Both the position numbers and the translations under genes were made by a program. The notes beneath the pieces are model-generated. The model searched no databases, was not told the origin of the DNA, and was given only the letters and a program-made list of their open reading frames with translations. From Isoptericola variabilis 225 (GTDB lineage: Bacteria > Actinomycetota > Actinomycetes > Actinomycetales > Cellulomonadaceae): a stretch of DNA of 64,000 nt. This document shows, one piece after another, positions 20,819-29,071 of the stretch (the stretch's first letter is position 1; each line of letters begins with the position of its first letter). The stretch lies in NCBI RefSeq assembly GCF_000215105.1, contig NC_015588.1, forward strand, positions 434,001 to 498,000. The letters run 5' to 3'.

Positions 20819-21403
20819 ATGAGCACGGTCGACGGTGGGCGGGCGCGGGTGCGCGCGGTCGTGGGCGCCGCGGCGGTCGCCCTCGCGCTCGCGGGGTGTG
20901 CCCAGCCGACGGATCCTGGTGCGGCCAGCGGACCCACGGAGGACGCCATGACACCGCCCCAGGACTCGCCGACGCCGACGGCGCCCGGCGGGCCGGTCGT
21001 GCCCGCCCCCGACTGGGCGGGCGTCGAGCTCGCCCCGGGCGTGGTCGTGCGCGGCCTGCCCGAGGGCGTCGCGGGCGCGACGGACAGCCCGGTCGGCGCG
21101 GCGTGGGCGCCCGCCGACGGGCTGCTCTACGTCGTCACGTACGGGTCGTCGTCGTGCCCGACCACCGCGGAGCCGCAGGCCGCCGACGACGCCGGCACTC
21201 TTGTCGTGACCCTGGTGCCCCCGCCCGCCGACGCGATCTGCACGATGGACTACGCGCCCACCACGTCGGTCGTCGGCATGCCCGACGGCGCGGACGCGGA
21301 CGGGCCCGTGAGCGTGCGGCTCGGGGACGCGGGCACGGTCGAGGTGCCCCCGCGCCCGGGCACCGGCGAGGCCGGGCAGGCGGCGTGGGTGACGTCCTCG
21401 TGA
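20819..21403 (+). CDS. Small secreted lipoprotein, unknown function
   Basis: This 194-residue protein has a lipoprotein signal peptide ending in ALAGC with Cys27, then a Thr/Pro-rich linker and a globular part with two likely disulfide cysteines (SSCPTT and DAICTMDY). The spacing resembles short actinobacterial secreted proteins of unknown function. AGGAGGG precedes the ATG at 20819, which is preferred over an upstream in-frame GTG. No catalytic motif is recognised. Confidence 0.75.
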   Translation: MSTVDGGRARVRAVVGAAAVALALAGCAQPTDPGAASGPTEDAMTPPQDSPTPTAPGGPVVPAPDWAGVELAPGVVVRGLPEGVAGATDSPVGAAWAPADGLLYVVTYGSSSCPTTAEPQAADDAGTLVVTLVPPPADAICTMDYAPTTSVVGMPDGADADGPVSVRLGDAGTVEVPPRPGTGEAGQAAWVTSS

Positions 21404-21477
21404 ACGTCGCGCAGCGATCGTGAGCCGGTGCCCCGCATGCAGCGGACACCCAGGAAGGTACCGGTAGGTTTGGCCGG

Positions 21478-23031
21478 GTGACGTCCTCCTCCCCCCGCAC
21501 GACCGTCGCCCGCGCGCTCGCCGCGGGCACCGCCGTCGCCGCCCTCCTGGTCGGCTGCTCCGCCCCGGGGAAGGTCCAGACGCCGGTCGAGAGCGCCGCC
21601 GGCTGGGACCCGGCCGCGGCGGCCGCCGCCGGTGCGCCCGAGGGGTTCGAGGAGTACTACGTCCAGGACCTGCAGTGGACCGAGTGCGGTGAGGGCTTCG
21701 AGTGCGCGACGGCGTCGGCCCCGCTCTCGTGGGACGACCCCGACGCGGGCAGCATCGAGCTCGCGCTCAACCGGGTCGTGGCGCGGGGCGAGAAGGTCGG
21801 CTCGCTGCTCGTCAACCCCGGTGGTCCGGGCGGGTCCGGCGTCGACTTCCTGCGCAGCGCCGTGGGCATGTTCGGCGACCCGCTCAAGGACTCGTTCGAC
21901 ATCGTGGGCTTCGACCCGCGCGGCGTCGGCGACTCGACACCGGTGCGCTGCTTCGACGACGCGCGCAAGGACGAGTCGCTGAGCAAGGACTTCGACCTCG
22001 AGACCGACGAGGGCGTCGCGGCCGCCCGCGAGGAGGCCCGGGCGTGGGCCGAGGCGTGCGCCCAGAACACGGGCGAGCTCCTCGGGACCGTGGACACCCA
22101 GAGCGCCGCGCGCGACATGGACATGCTGCGCGCCGTGCTCGGCGACGACCAGCTGCACTACCTCGGCTACTCCTACGGCACCCAGCTCGGCGCCACGTAC
22201 GCCGGGCTGTTCCCCGAGCGGGCCGGCCGCCTCGTGCTCGACGGCGGCATCGACGTCACGCTGTCGGCCGACGAGGTCTCCAAAGGACAGGCCGTCGGCT
22301 TCGAGAACGCGCTGCGCGCGTACGTCACGGACTGCCAGGCGGGCAGCTCGTGCCCGCTCAGCGGGTCCGTCGACGACGGCATGCGGCAGGTGCGGGCCGT
22401 CCTGGACTACGCGTTCGAGCGGCCGTACCCGACGTCGTCGGACCGCCAGGTCACGCAGACGCTCGCGTTCTACGGCATCGCCGTGACGCTCTACGACGAG
22501 GGCAGCTGGCCCGTGCTGACGCAGGCGCTCGAGGAGGCCATCATCCAGGGCCGGGGCGACACGCTGCTGTACCTCGCGGACTTCTACAACGACCGGAACT
22601 CCGACGGCACGTTCAGCACCAACTCGTCCGAGGCCTTCCGCGCCGTGGGCTGCCTCGACGACCGCAGCTCCGCCGACGTCGAGGACATGCGCGCCCAGGT
22701 GGCCGAGATCGAGGAGGTCGCCCCGACCGTGGGCACGTTCTTCGGCTACGGCGGCATCGCGTGCGCCGACTGGCCGCACCCGGAGGTCGAGCAGGAGTTC
22801 GACGCCTCCGCGGCCGGGGCGCCGCCCATCCTCGTCGTCGGCACGACGGGCGACCCCGCGACCCCGTACGTGTGGTCCGAGGGGCTCGCCGACACGCTCG
22901 AGTCGGGCGTGCTGCTCACCTACGAGGGGGAGGGCCACACGGCCTACGGGCGCTCCAACGAGTGCGTCGCGGGCGCGGTCGAGGCGTACCTCGTCGAGGG
23001 CACGGTGCCCGCGGAGGGCACGACCTGCTGA
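21478..23031 (+). CDS. Alpha/beta-hydrolase lipoprotein, tripeptidyl aminopeptidase type
   Basis: This is a secreted lipid-anchored serine hydrolase (517 residues). The lipobox is LLVGC with Cys27. The alpha/beta fold shows NPGGPGGSG (oxyanion region), the nucleophile elbow GYSYGTQLGA and a C-terminal TAP-like domain containing the acid and His (VVGTTGDPATPY, GEGHTAYGRSNEC). Relatives are Streptomyces tripeptidyl aminopeptidases and related proteases or esterases, so N-terminal peptide cleavage outside the cell is likely. The GTG start is seven bases after a -10-like TAGGTT (21465-21470). Confidence 0.88.
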   Translation: MTSSSPRTTVARALAAGTAVAALLVGCSAPGKVQTPVESAAGWDPAAAAAAGAPEGFEEYYVQDLQWTECGEGFECATASAPLSWDDPDAGSIELALNRVVARGEKVGSLLVNPGGPGGSGVDFLRSAVGMFGDPLKDSFDIVGFDPRGVGDSTPVRCFDDARKDESLSKDFDLETDEGVAAAREEARAWAEACAQNTGELLGTVDTQSAARDMDMLRAVLGDDQLHYLGYSYGTQLGATYAGLFPERAGRLVLDGGIDVTLSADEVSKGQAVGFENALRAYVTDCQAGSSCPLSGSVDDGMRQVRAVLDYAFERPYPTSSDRQVTQTLAFYGIAVTLYDEGSWPVLTQALEEAIIQGRGDTLLYLADFYNDRNSDGTFSTNSSEAFRAVGCLDDRSSADVEDMRAQVAEIEEVAPTVGTFFGYGGIACADWPHPEVEQEFDASAAGAPPILVVGTTGDPATPYVWSEGLADTLESGVLLTYEGEGHTAYGRSNECVAGAVEAYLVEGTVPAEGTTC

Positions 23032-23071
23032 CGAGGCGGGACGTCGTCCGTCCCGGCGGGCCGCAGGCCGC

Positions 23072-24478
23072 GTGGGGTCTGTCCGGCGCGTAGCCTCGGT
23101 GGGGTGTCGACACCCCCCCGCCGCCGTCGCCGGCACCTCGACGGAGGACCCGGAGCCCCACGAGGTCCGTCGGGAGCCCTTCGTCGTGCTCGCCGACCTC
23201 GCCCACGACCGCGCGCTCGTGACCTGGGGCGCCTTCTACTTCGTCCGGTACCACCCCGACCAACGGTGGGCGATCGTCGAGGACGCCGACCTGCCGGAGC
23301 TCGTCGGCCGACGGACCTGCATCGGCACCGAGGCCGAACCGTTCGGTGACTCGACCGTCGAGGTCGCGGACGCGTCCGGTGCCGTGGTCGCGCAGGTGTC
23401 GACGGCGGAACGCGCCTGGGCGTGGGTGGAGGGTCTCGAGCCGGACACCGAGTACGTCTACCGCGTGATCGTCGACGGCGAGGAGTGGGGCGCCGGAGAG
23501 CTGTGGGACACCCTGCCGGACCGACGCGGCGGGTACGACCTGATGCCCTCGGGCCGGGCCTACGACCTCCGGTTCCGCACCTGGCCGCACCCCGACGATC
23601 CCACCCCGCGGCTGCGGTTCGTCGCTCTCGGCGACTACGGCGTCGGCGTCCGCTCCGACTCCGAGGTCGGCGAGCTCGGCGACCACAGCGGCGGCGAGGA
23701 CGACGACTGGTACTCCAGCTACTACGCCCCGTACCGCTACGTCCTGGCGCGCGTCCCGTTCTTCCCGGCGATCGGCAACCACGACACGGGCGACACCGAG
23801 CTCAGCGACGACGGGAGGCAGCTCGAGGACAACTTCCACCTGACGCAGCGCTTCAGGAGCACGGCCGGCCGGTCGTCGGTCGGCCCGGGTCTGTTCTACC
23901 GGCTGCGCTACGGCCGTGACGTCGAGCTCGTCGCGATCGACACCTCGCTGGACAGCAGCAGCGAGGGCGCCCGCCGGCACTTCCAGACCGGACACCACCG
24001 GGCGTGGCTCGAGGAGGTCTTCTCGACCGACGACGTGCGCTGGCGGATCCCTTTCTCGCACCACCCCGCGTACTGCGCCGGGCCCAGCCACGTCAACGAC
24101 GAGGACATCTGCGAGGACCTGATCCCCCTGTTCGGGAAGGGAGGGGTCCGGCTCGTGCTCGCGGGCCACGAGCACAACTTCCAGATCAGCGAGGTCGACG
24201 GCCGCACGTACGTGATCTCCGGGGCCGGAGGCAAGCTGCGCGAGAACCCGCCCCAGAACCTCGAGGCGGCCTGCACGACCGCGTGGTCCGGGCAGTGCCA
24301 CCTGCTGCTGGTCGAGATCGACGGTGCCGAGGCGAGGCTGACGCCGGTCAGCGGCCTGCTGCCCGACGGCAGCCCTCACCTCATGACCGCGATGAGCCCG
24401 CAGGGCCAGGTCCTGCGGCCGCCGTTCGTGGTCACGGACAGCCGCGTCGTGCCGAGGTCGGTCAGCACCAACACGTGA
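23072..24478 (+). CDS. Metallophosphoesterase with N-terminal FN3-like domain
   Basis: This calcineurin-type phosphoesterase resembles purple acid phosphatase/PhoD relatives. Metal-binding motifs are FVALGDYG, FPAIGNHDTG, SHHPAYC and LAGHEHNFQ; a Fn3-like domain precedes them (WAWVEGLEPDTEYVYRV). No signal peptide is visible. The start is uncertain: in-frame GTGs at 23072 and 23099 lack ribosome sites, whereas a -10-like TAGCCT (23091-23096) points to a leaderless GTG at 23104. That GTG is in a different frame and would join the phosphatase frame if the seven-C run at 23113-23119 had one base fewer. See findings. Confidence 0.8.
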   Translation: MGSVRRVASVGCRHPPAAVAGTSTEDPEPHEVRREPFVVLADLAHDRALVTWGAFYFVRYHPDQRWAIVEDADLPELVGRRTCIGTEAEPFGDSTVEVADASGAVVAQVSTAERAWAWVEGLEPDTEYVYRVIVDGEEWGAGELWDTLPDRRGGYDLMPSGRAYDLRFRTWPHPDDPTPRLRFVALGDYGVGVRSDSEVGELGDHSGGEDDDWYSSYYAPYRYVLARVPFFPAIGNHDTGDTELSDDGRQLEDNFHLTQRFRSTAGRSSVGPGLFYRLRYGRDVELVAIDTSLDSSSEGARRHFQTGHHRAWLEEVFSTDDVRWRIPFSHHPAYCAGPSHVNDEDICEDLIPLFGKGGVRLVLAGHEHNFQISEVDGRTYVISGAGGKLRENPPQNLEAACTTAWSGQCHLLLVEIDGAEARLTPVSGLLPDGSPHLMTAMSPQGQVLRPPFVVTDSRVVPRSVSTNT

Positions 24479-24544
24479 GCCGGTCACATGTCAGCCGGCC
24501 GGGTCTGCTGTGACGCAGCCGACGGCGGTGGGTCGCCGATCGCT

Positions 24545-24574
24545 TTGGATTCCGGCGCGCGTGTCAGGTACTGT
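24545..24574 (+). promoter_or_regulatory. Promoter of the tRNA-Thr gene
   Basis: TTGGAT (24545-24550) and TACTGT (24569-24574) are separated by 18 bases and lie 46 bases before the tRNA, a good housekeeping promoter. Confidence 0.65.
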
Positions 24575-24620
24575 TGTGGCCGCTCGCCGGTGCGCAGCAG
24601 CGCCCTGGAGGTGCGAGCAC

Positions 24621-24693
24621 GCCGCCTTAGCTCAGTCGGCAGAGCGATTCACTCGTAATGAATAGGTCGTGGGTTCGATTCCCACAGGCGGCT
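24621..24693 (+). tRNA. trnT: tRNA-Thr (anticodon CGU)
   Basis: A complete 73-base cloverleaf is visible. The acceptor arms GCCGCCT and AGGCGGC pair fully, the T-loop is GGTTCGATTCC, the D-arm has AGCTCAGTCGGCAGAGC, and the anticodon CGT is at 24654-24656. The 3' CCA is not encoded. Confidence 0.96.
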
Positions 24694-24701
24694 CCGACAC
24701 G

Positions 24702-24730
24702 AGGCCCGGGATCTCCGAGATCCCGGGCCT
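24702..24730. terminator. Intrinsic hairpin terminator after tRNA-Thr
   Basis: Perfect 13-bp arms, AGGCCCGGGATCT and AGATCCCGGGCCT, surround a CCG loop. There is no T-run, as is usual in actinobacteria. It lies between the tRNA and the convergent phosphopantetheinyl transferase gene and could serve both. Confidence 0.8.
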
Positions 24731-24739
24731 TCGTCGTCC

Positions 24740-25318
24740 TCACGACGACGGACGCTTCGCCGCCGGCGGCCAGTGGACCACCACGGGCTCCCCGGCGGGA
24801 GCGGGCGCGACGAGCGCGGCCGCGTAGCCCGCCAGCGGCGAGCGCAGCTCGTGCTCGACGGCGTCCGGTGCGACGGCGTTCGGCGCGATGGCGTGCGGTC
24901 CGGCCGTTCCGGCCTTGAACGCCGCCTCCCGGCGCGCCCACGCCGACCCGTCGGCGGGGTCGTCGAGCTCCGCCACCCGCTGCACGTCCACGCCCACCGG
25001 CCCGTCGCTGCACAGCGCCACGACCGCCAGCACGCCCGAGTGCGAGACCGAGACCCACGGAGCATCGGGCTGGAGGATCCGCGGTGCCCCGTGCGGCTCG
25101 CCGCAGTCGGCGCAGGTGCGGTCGACGACGACGTCGCCGGGCGCGACGTCGAGCCACGACCCGGCCGCGACCCGCAGCAACGCGGCGCCCAGCAGCGAGC
25201 GACCCCGGTCCGCCGGCCGGTCGAGCGACTCGACGCGGGCGCGCTCGGTGGCGTCGAGCAGTCCCACGAGCTCGTGCCGCGCGGCCACGAGCGAGGACCA
25301 CCAGACCTCGACGGCCAC
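24740..25318 (-). CDS. 4'-phosphopantetheinyl transferase
   Basis: This Sfp-type enzyme would load the phosphopantetheine arm from CoA onto carrier domains. Of its 192 residues the family motifs are GPVGVDVQRV (metal-binding Asp) and WARREAAFKA (the W-x3-EAxxK motif). The GTG at 25318 is chosen because GAGGTGATC, complementary to nine bases of the 16S 3' end, lies just upstream. The gene diverges from the adenylation/carrier/acyltransferase gene, whose carrier domain is the obvious substrate, and shares an iron box with it. The C-terminal part after residue 140 is less conserved. Confidence 0.88.
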   Translation of the reverse strand: MAVEVWWSSLVAARHELVGLLDATERARVESLDRPADRGRSLLGAALLRVAAGSWLDVAPGDVVVDRTCADCGEPHGAPRILQPDAPWVSVSHSGVLAVVALCSDGPVGVDVQRVAELDDPADGSAWARREAAFKAGTAGPHAIAPNAVAPDAVEHELRSPLAGYAAALVAPAPAGEPVVVHWPPAAKRPSS

Positions 25319-25361
25319 GGTGATCACCTCGCTTCTGAGACGTGGTCGGGACGAGCGCCTA

Positions 25362-25381
25362 TACAGGTTAGCCTTACCTAC
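25362..25381. promoter_or_regulatory. Iron box (DtxR/IdeR/DmdR type)
   Basis: The core AGGTTAGCCTTACCT (25365-25379) matches the actinobacterial iron-repressor consensus TWAGGTTAGSCTWACCTWA at 15 consecutive positions. It lies immediately before the ATG of the adenylation/carrier/acyltransferase gene, overlaps a -10-like TATACA at 25360-25365 and is also upstream of the divergent transferase gene. Both units should be repressed when iron is plentiful. Confidence 0.88.
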
Positions 25382-25382
25382 C

Positions 25383-28019
25383 ATGAGCGTCCTCACCCCG
25401 GCCCTCGCCCCGGGCCGTGGCACCCTCCTGCCCGACGAGCCGGCCCGCGCCGACCAGCCGGCGCTGATCGCCGCGACGGGCGAGGTGCTGTCGTACGAGG
25501 AGCTCCGCACCGCCGTCGACGACCTCGCCGCGCGCCTCCCGGACGCGGCCGACGGCCGTCGCCTCGTCCACCTCCCGGTGAGTCCCGACCTGGACGGCGT
25601 CCTGGCCTACCTCGCCACGATCGAGGCCGGCCACGTCGCGCTCGTGACGCCCGAGGACGACCGCACGGCCGCGATCCTCGACCGCTACCGCCCTGACGTC
25701 ACCGCCACGGGCGACCCGGCCGAGCCGTTCACGATCCACACCTCCGCGCCGGTCCACCTGCTCCACCCCGACCTCGCGCTCCTGCTGAGCACGTCGGGCA
25801 GCACGGGATCGCCCAAGCTCGTGCGGCTCTCGCGCCGCAACGTCGCCAGCAACGCCGCCGCGATCGCCGAGGCGCTGGGCCTCACCGCGCACGACCGTGC
25901 GATCACGAGCCTGCCGCTGCACTACTGCTTCGGGCTGTCCGTCCTGCACTCGCACCTCGCCGCCGGGGCGTCCGTCGTCCTGCACGACGGCTCGATCATG
26001 GACGACGCGCTCTGGCGCGCCGTCGACGACCACGGTGTGACGACCCTCGCCGTCGTGCCGCACATGGTCGAGCTCATGGAGTCGACGGGCGTGCTCGAGC
26101 GCCCGCACCCGTCGCTGCGGCTCGTCGCCCAGGCGGGCGGCCGCATGCACCCCGACCGCGTCGTCCGCACCGCCGCGCTCGGGCGCGAGCAGGGCTTCGC
26201 GCTCGCGGTCATGTACGGGCAGACGGAGGCGACCGCGCGCATCAGCGTGCTCGACCCGAGCCTCGTCGCGGACAACCCCGACGCTGTCGGGCGGCCCGTC
26301 CCCGGGACGACGATCCACCTCGACACCGAGGTCCCCGAGGCGCACGACGGCGCGGGTGAGGTCGTCGTGCGCGGGCCCGGCGTGATGATGGGCTACGCCG
26401 AGCACCCCGACGACCTGGCGCTCGGGCCGATGCTCACCGAGCTGAGGACGGGCGACCTGGGCCGGATCGGTCCGGACGGCCTGCTGCGCCTGGTCGGACG
26501 CCGGTCGGGCTTCGTCAAGGTCATGGGCCTGCGGATCGACGTCGCGGCGGTCGAGGCGGCGCTCGAGTCCGCCGGGTTCACGCCGTGCGTCGGCGGCGAC
26601 GACCAGGGACTCACCGTCGCGGTCGAGCCCGAGAGCGGCACCAGCACCGTCGAGACCGCCGCCCGTGCCCGTCGGGTCGCGGGGGAGGCCTCCGGCCTCG
26701 GGCCCGCCGCGGTCGCGGTCGCCGTCGTCGAGCTCCCGCACCTGTCCAACGGCAAGGTCGACCGGCTCGGGTGCGCCGCGCTCGTGCGCGGCGGCTCGCC
26801 CGACGCGTGCGAGGACGCGCGCACCCGGACCGCCGAGGCGGTCGGCGCCAGCCCGACGCTCGGGGTCACCGTCGCGCACGCCGTGGCGGACGTGCTCGGG
26901 CTCGACGCCGTGGACCTCGAGCGCAGCTTCGTGCAGCACGGCGGCGACTCGCTGAGCCACGTCCAGGCGTCGGTGCGGCTCGAGGCGCTCGTCGGGCCGC
27001 TGCCGCGCGGCTGGCACCACCGCCCGCTCGGCGAGCTGGTCGAGCTCGGCCGGGCCCGGCGCGCGTCGGACGCGGCGCCCGGCGGGACGGCGTCGCCCGA
27101 CGCCGCGCGCGAGCCGCGTCGCTCCGGGTGGCGGACGGTCGAGACCTCCGTCCTGCTCCGCGCGATCGCCGTCGTCATCATCTGCGGCTCGCACGCCGAC
27201 CTGTTCCGCATCCTGGGCGGCGCGCACACGCTGCTCGCGGTCGCCGGCTTCAACGCCGCGCGCTTCGGGCTGTCGATGCCCACCGCACGCGGCCGGTGGC
27301 GGGCGAGCCTGCGCACGCTCGTCGGCGTCGCGGTGCCCACGATCGCGGTCGCCCTGTTCGGCATGGTCACGCACGAGCGCTACGGCTGGCCGAACGTCGT
27401 GCTCGCCAACTGGCTGGTGGGCGACGTCACCTACGGCTTCCGCAACGAGCTGTGGTTCATCGACGCCCTCGTCGCGTGCACGCTCACGCTCACCGCGGTC
27501 CTCGCCGTCCCGGCGGTGGGCCGCGTGTGGCGGCGTGACCCGTGGCGGGTCGCCGTCGTCGTCGCGGCGCTCGCGCTCGTGCCGCGGTTCGTCGTCCTCG
27601 CCGTGGGGGAGGGCGTGCTGCGGGGCATCATGCCCACCACGTTCTGGCTCTTCGCGGTCGGCGCCGCCGTCGCGCACGCCGACACGCGCCGACGCCGCCT
27701 GCTCACGCTCGCGGTCGCCGTCGTCGGCGGGGCCACCTTCTTCCCCGAGGACCCCGTGCGCAACGCCACGATCCTCGCGGGCATCGCGGCGCTCACCCTC
27801 CTGCCGGAGGTGCGGCTGCCCGCGCGGGCCGTGCCGGTGCTCAGGCTGCTCGCGTCCGCGTCCCTGTACGTCTACCTCGTCCAGTTCCAGATCCTCGACG
27901 TCGTCCCCACCGCCCTCGGCGCGACCCTCGTCGCGATCGCGGCCGGCTGCGTGCTGTGGCGCGTGGCCGACCGTCCCGTGCGGCGGCTCCAGGACGCCGT
28001 CGTCCCCCCGAACCGCTGA
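25383..28019 (+). CDS. Adenylation-carrier-membrane acyltransferase fusion (NRPS-like)
   Basis: This 878-residue protein has three parts. An AMP-forming adenylation domain (about 1-475) has the P-loop LSTSGSTGSPK, MYGQTEATARIS, RTGDLGRI and the catalytic Lys motif LSNGKVDR. A carrier domain (about 490-560) has the phosphopantetheine serine Ser523 in HGGDSLSH. A polytopic membrane domain (about 580-875) of about ten segments resembles acyltransferase family 3 (RAIAVVIICGSH, RNELWFIDAL). No condensation or thioesterase domain is present. The iron box sits directly before the ATG, and the next gene overlaps its stop, so it is co-transcribed with an iron importer. It probably activates a carboxylic or amino acid and transfers it at the membrane; substrate and product are unknown. 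Confidence 0.82.
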   Translation: MSVLTPALAPGRGTLLPDEPARADQPALIAATGEVLSYEELRTAVDDLAARLPDAADGRRLVHLPVSPDLDGVLAYLATIEAGHVALVTPEDDRTAAILDRYRPDVTATGDPAEPFTIHTSAPVHLLHPDLALLLSTSGSTGSPKLVRLSRRNVASNAAAIAEALGLTAHDRAITSLPLHYCFGLSVLHSHLAAGASVVLHDGSIMDDALWRAVDDHGVTTLAVVPHMVELMESTGVLERPHPSLRLVAQAGGRMHPDRVVRTAALGREQGFALAVMYGQTEATARISVLDPSLVADNPDAVGRPVPGTTIHLDTEVPEAHDGAGEVVVRGPGVMMGYAEHPDDLALGPMLTELRTGDLGRIGPDGLLRLVGRRSGFVKVMGLRIDVAAVEAALESAGFTPCVGGDDQGLTVAVEPESGTSTVETAARARRVAGEASGLGPAAVAVAVVELPHLSNGKVDRLGCAALVRGGSPDACEDARTRTAEAVGASPTLGVTVAHAVADVLGLDAVDLERSFVQHGGDSLSHVQASVRLEALVGPLPRGWHHRPLGELVELGRARRASDAAPGGTASPDAAREPRRSGWRTVETSVLLRAIAVVIICGSHADLFRILGGAHTLLAVAGFNAARFGLSMPTARGRWRASLRTLVGVAVPTIAVALFGMVTHERYGWPNVVLANWLVGDVTYGFRNELWFIDALVACTLTLTAVLAVPAVGRVWRRDPWRVAVVVAALALVPRFVVLAVGEGVLRGIMPTTFWLFAVGAAVAHADTRRRRLLTLAVAVVGGATFFPEDPVRNATILAGIAALTLLPEVRLPARAVPVLRLLASASLYVYLVQFQILDVVPTALGATLVAIAAGCVLWRVADRPVRRLQDAVVPPNR

Positions 28020-29071
28020 TGAAACGGACCATCCCTGTGCGAACGAAGCTCGGTGCCGCCCTGCTCACCGTCCCCGTCGTCCTGACGCTCGCCGCGTGCG
28101 GCGGCTCCGGCGACGCCGCCGAGGACACCTTCGAGCCGAAGCCCGGCGCGCTGCAGATCTACTCCTCCCAGCACCGCAACGTCACCGAGGCGTGGGCCGA
28201 GGCGTTCACCGAGCGGACCGGGATCGAGACGCAGGTCCGCGAGGGCCAGGACTCCTCGATGGGCCACATGATCGTCGCCGAGGGCGAGACGTCGCCGGCC
28301 GACGTCTTCCTCACCGAGAACTCGCCGGCGATGACCGTCGTCGAGCGTGAGGGCCTCCTCGCGCCGGTCGACGACGCGACCCTGGCGCAGGTCGGCGAGG
28401 GCCGGGCGCCGTCGTCGGGCCTGTGGACGTCGGTCGCGGCCCGCTCGACCGTGCTCGTCTACAACACCGACCTCATCAGCGAGGACGAGCTGCCGACGTC
28501 GATCCTCGACCTGGCCGACGACGCGTGGGCCGGGCGCTGGGGCGGCGCGCCCGGCGGTGCGGACTTCCAGGCGATCGTCGCCGGCATGCTCGCCGACCAG
28601 GGCGAGGAGACCACGGCCGCGTGGCTCGAGGCGCTCGCCGAGAACGCCGAGGTCTACCAGAACAACATCGCCACGATGAAGGCGGTCAACGCCGGCGAGG
28701 TCCCGGTCGGGATCATGTACCACTACTACTGGTACCGCGACCAGGCCGGTGACAAGGAGGGCTCGGCGAACACGGCGCTGCACTACTTCGGCAACGAGGA
28801 CCCCGGCGCGTTCGTGAGCCTGTCGGCGGGCGGCGTGCTCGCGTCGTCGGACATGCCCGACGAGGCGCAGCAGTTCCTCGCGTTCGTCACCAGCCCCGAG
28901 GGGCAGCAGATCCTCGTGGACAGCGGCTCGATGGAGTACGCGGTCGGCGAGGGTGTCGCCTCCGACCCCGCGCTGCCGCCGCTCGAGAGCCTCGACGCCC
29001 CGCCCGTCGACCCGTTCACGCTCAACTCCGACGTCGTCGTGGACCTGATGACGGATGCGGGCATCCTCTAG
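28019..29071 (+). CDS. fbpA: Ferric-iron ABC transporter substrate-binding lipoprotein
   Basis: This is an FbpA/SfuA-like periplasmic-binding protein (350 residues) anchored by a lipobox Cys27 (LTLAAC). Family features are LQIYSSQHRN at the start, the DVFLTENSPA strand and a tyrosine cluster, MYHYYWYRDQ, that in relatives coordinates Fe(III). Its ATG overlaps the stop of the acyltransferase fusion (TGATG), showing that import and the fusion enzyme are one operon under the iron box. Confidence 0.9.
   Translation: MKRTIPVRTKLGAALLTVPVVLTLAACGGSGDAAEDTFEPKPGALQIYSSQHRNVTEAWAEAFTERTGIETQVREGQDSSMGHMIVAEGETSPADVFLTENSPAMTVVEREGLLAPVDDATLAQVGEGRAPSSGLWTSVAARSTVLVYNTDLISEDELPTSILDLADDAWAGRWGGAPGGADFQAIVAGMLADQGEETTAAWLEALAENAEVYQNNIATMKAVNAGEVPVGIMYHYYWYRDQAGDKEGSANTALHYFGNEDPGAFVSLSAGGVLASSDMPDEAQQFLAFVTSPEGQQILVDSGSMEYAVGEGVASDPALPPLESLDAPPVDPFTLNSDVVVDLMTDAGIL

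Noticed and set aside
23104..23349. Separate 81-codon gene beginning at GTG 23104
   Set aside because: The product is an Arg/Pro-rich out-of-frame reading of the phosphatase gene; it is more useful as evidence of a frame conflict than as a gene.
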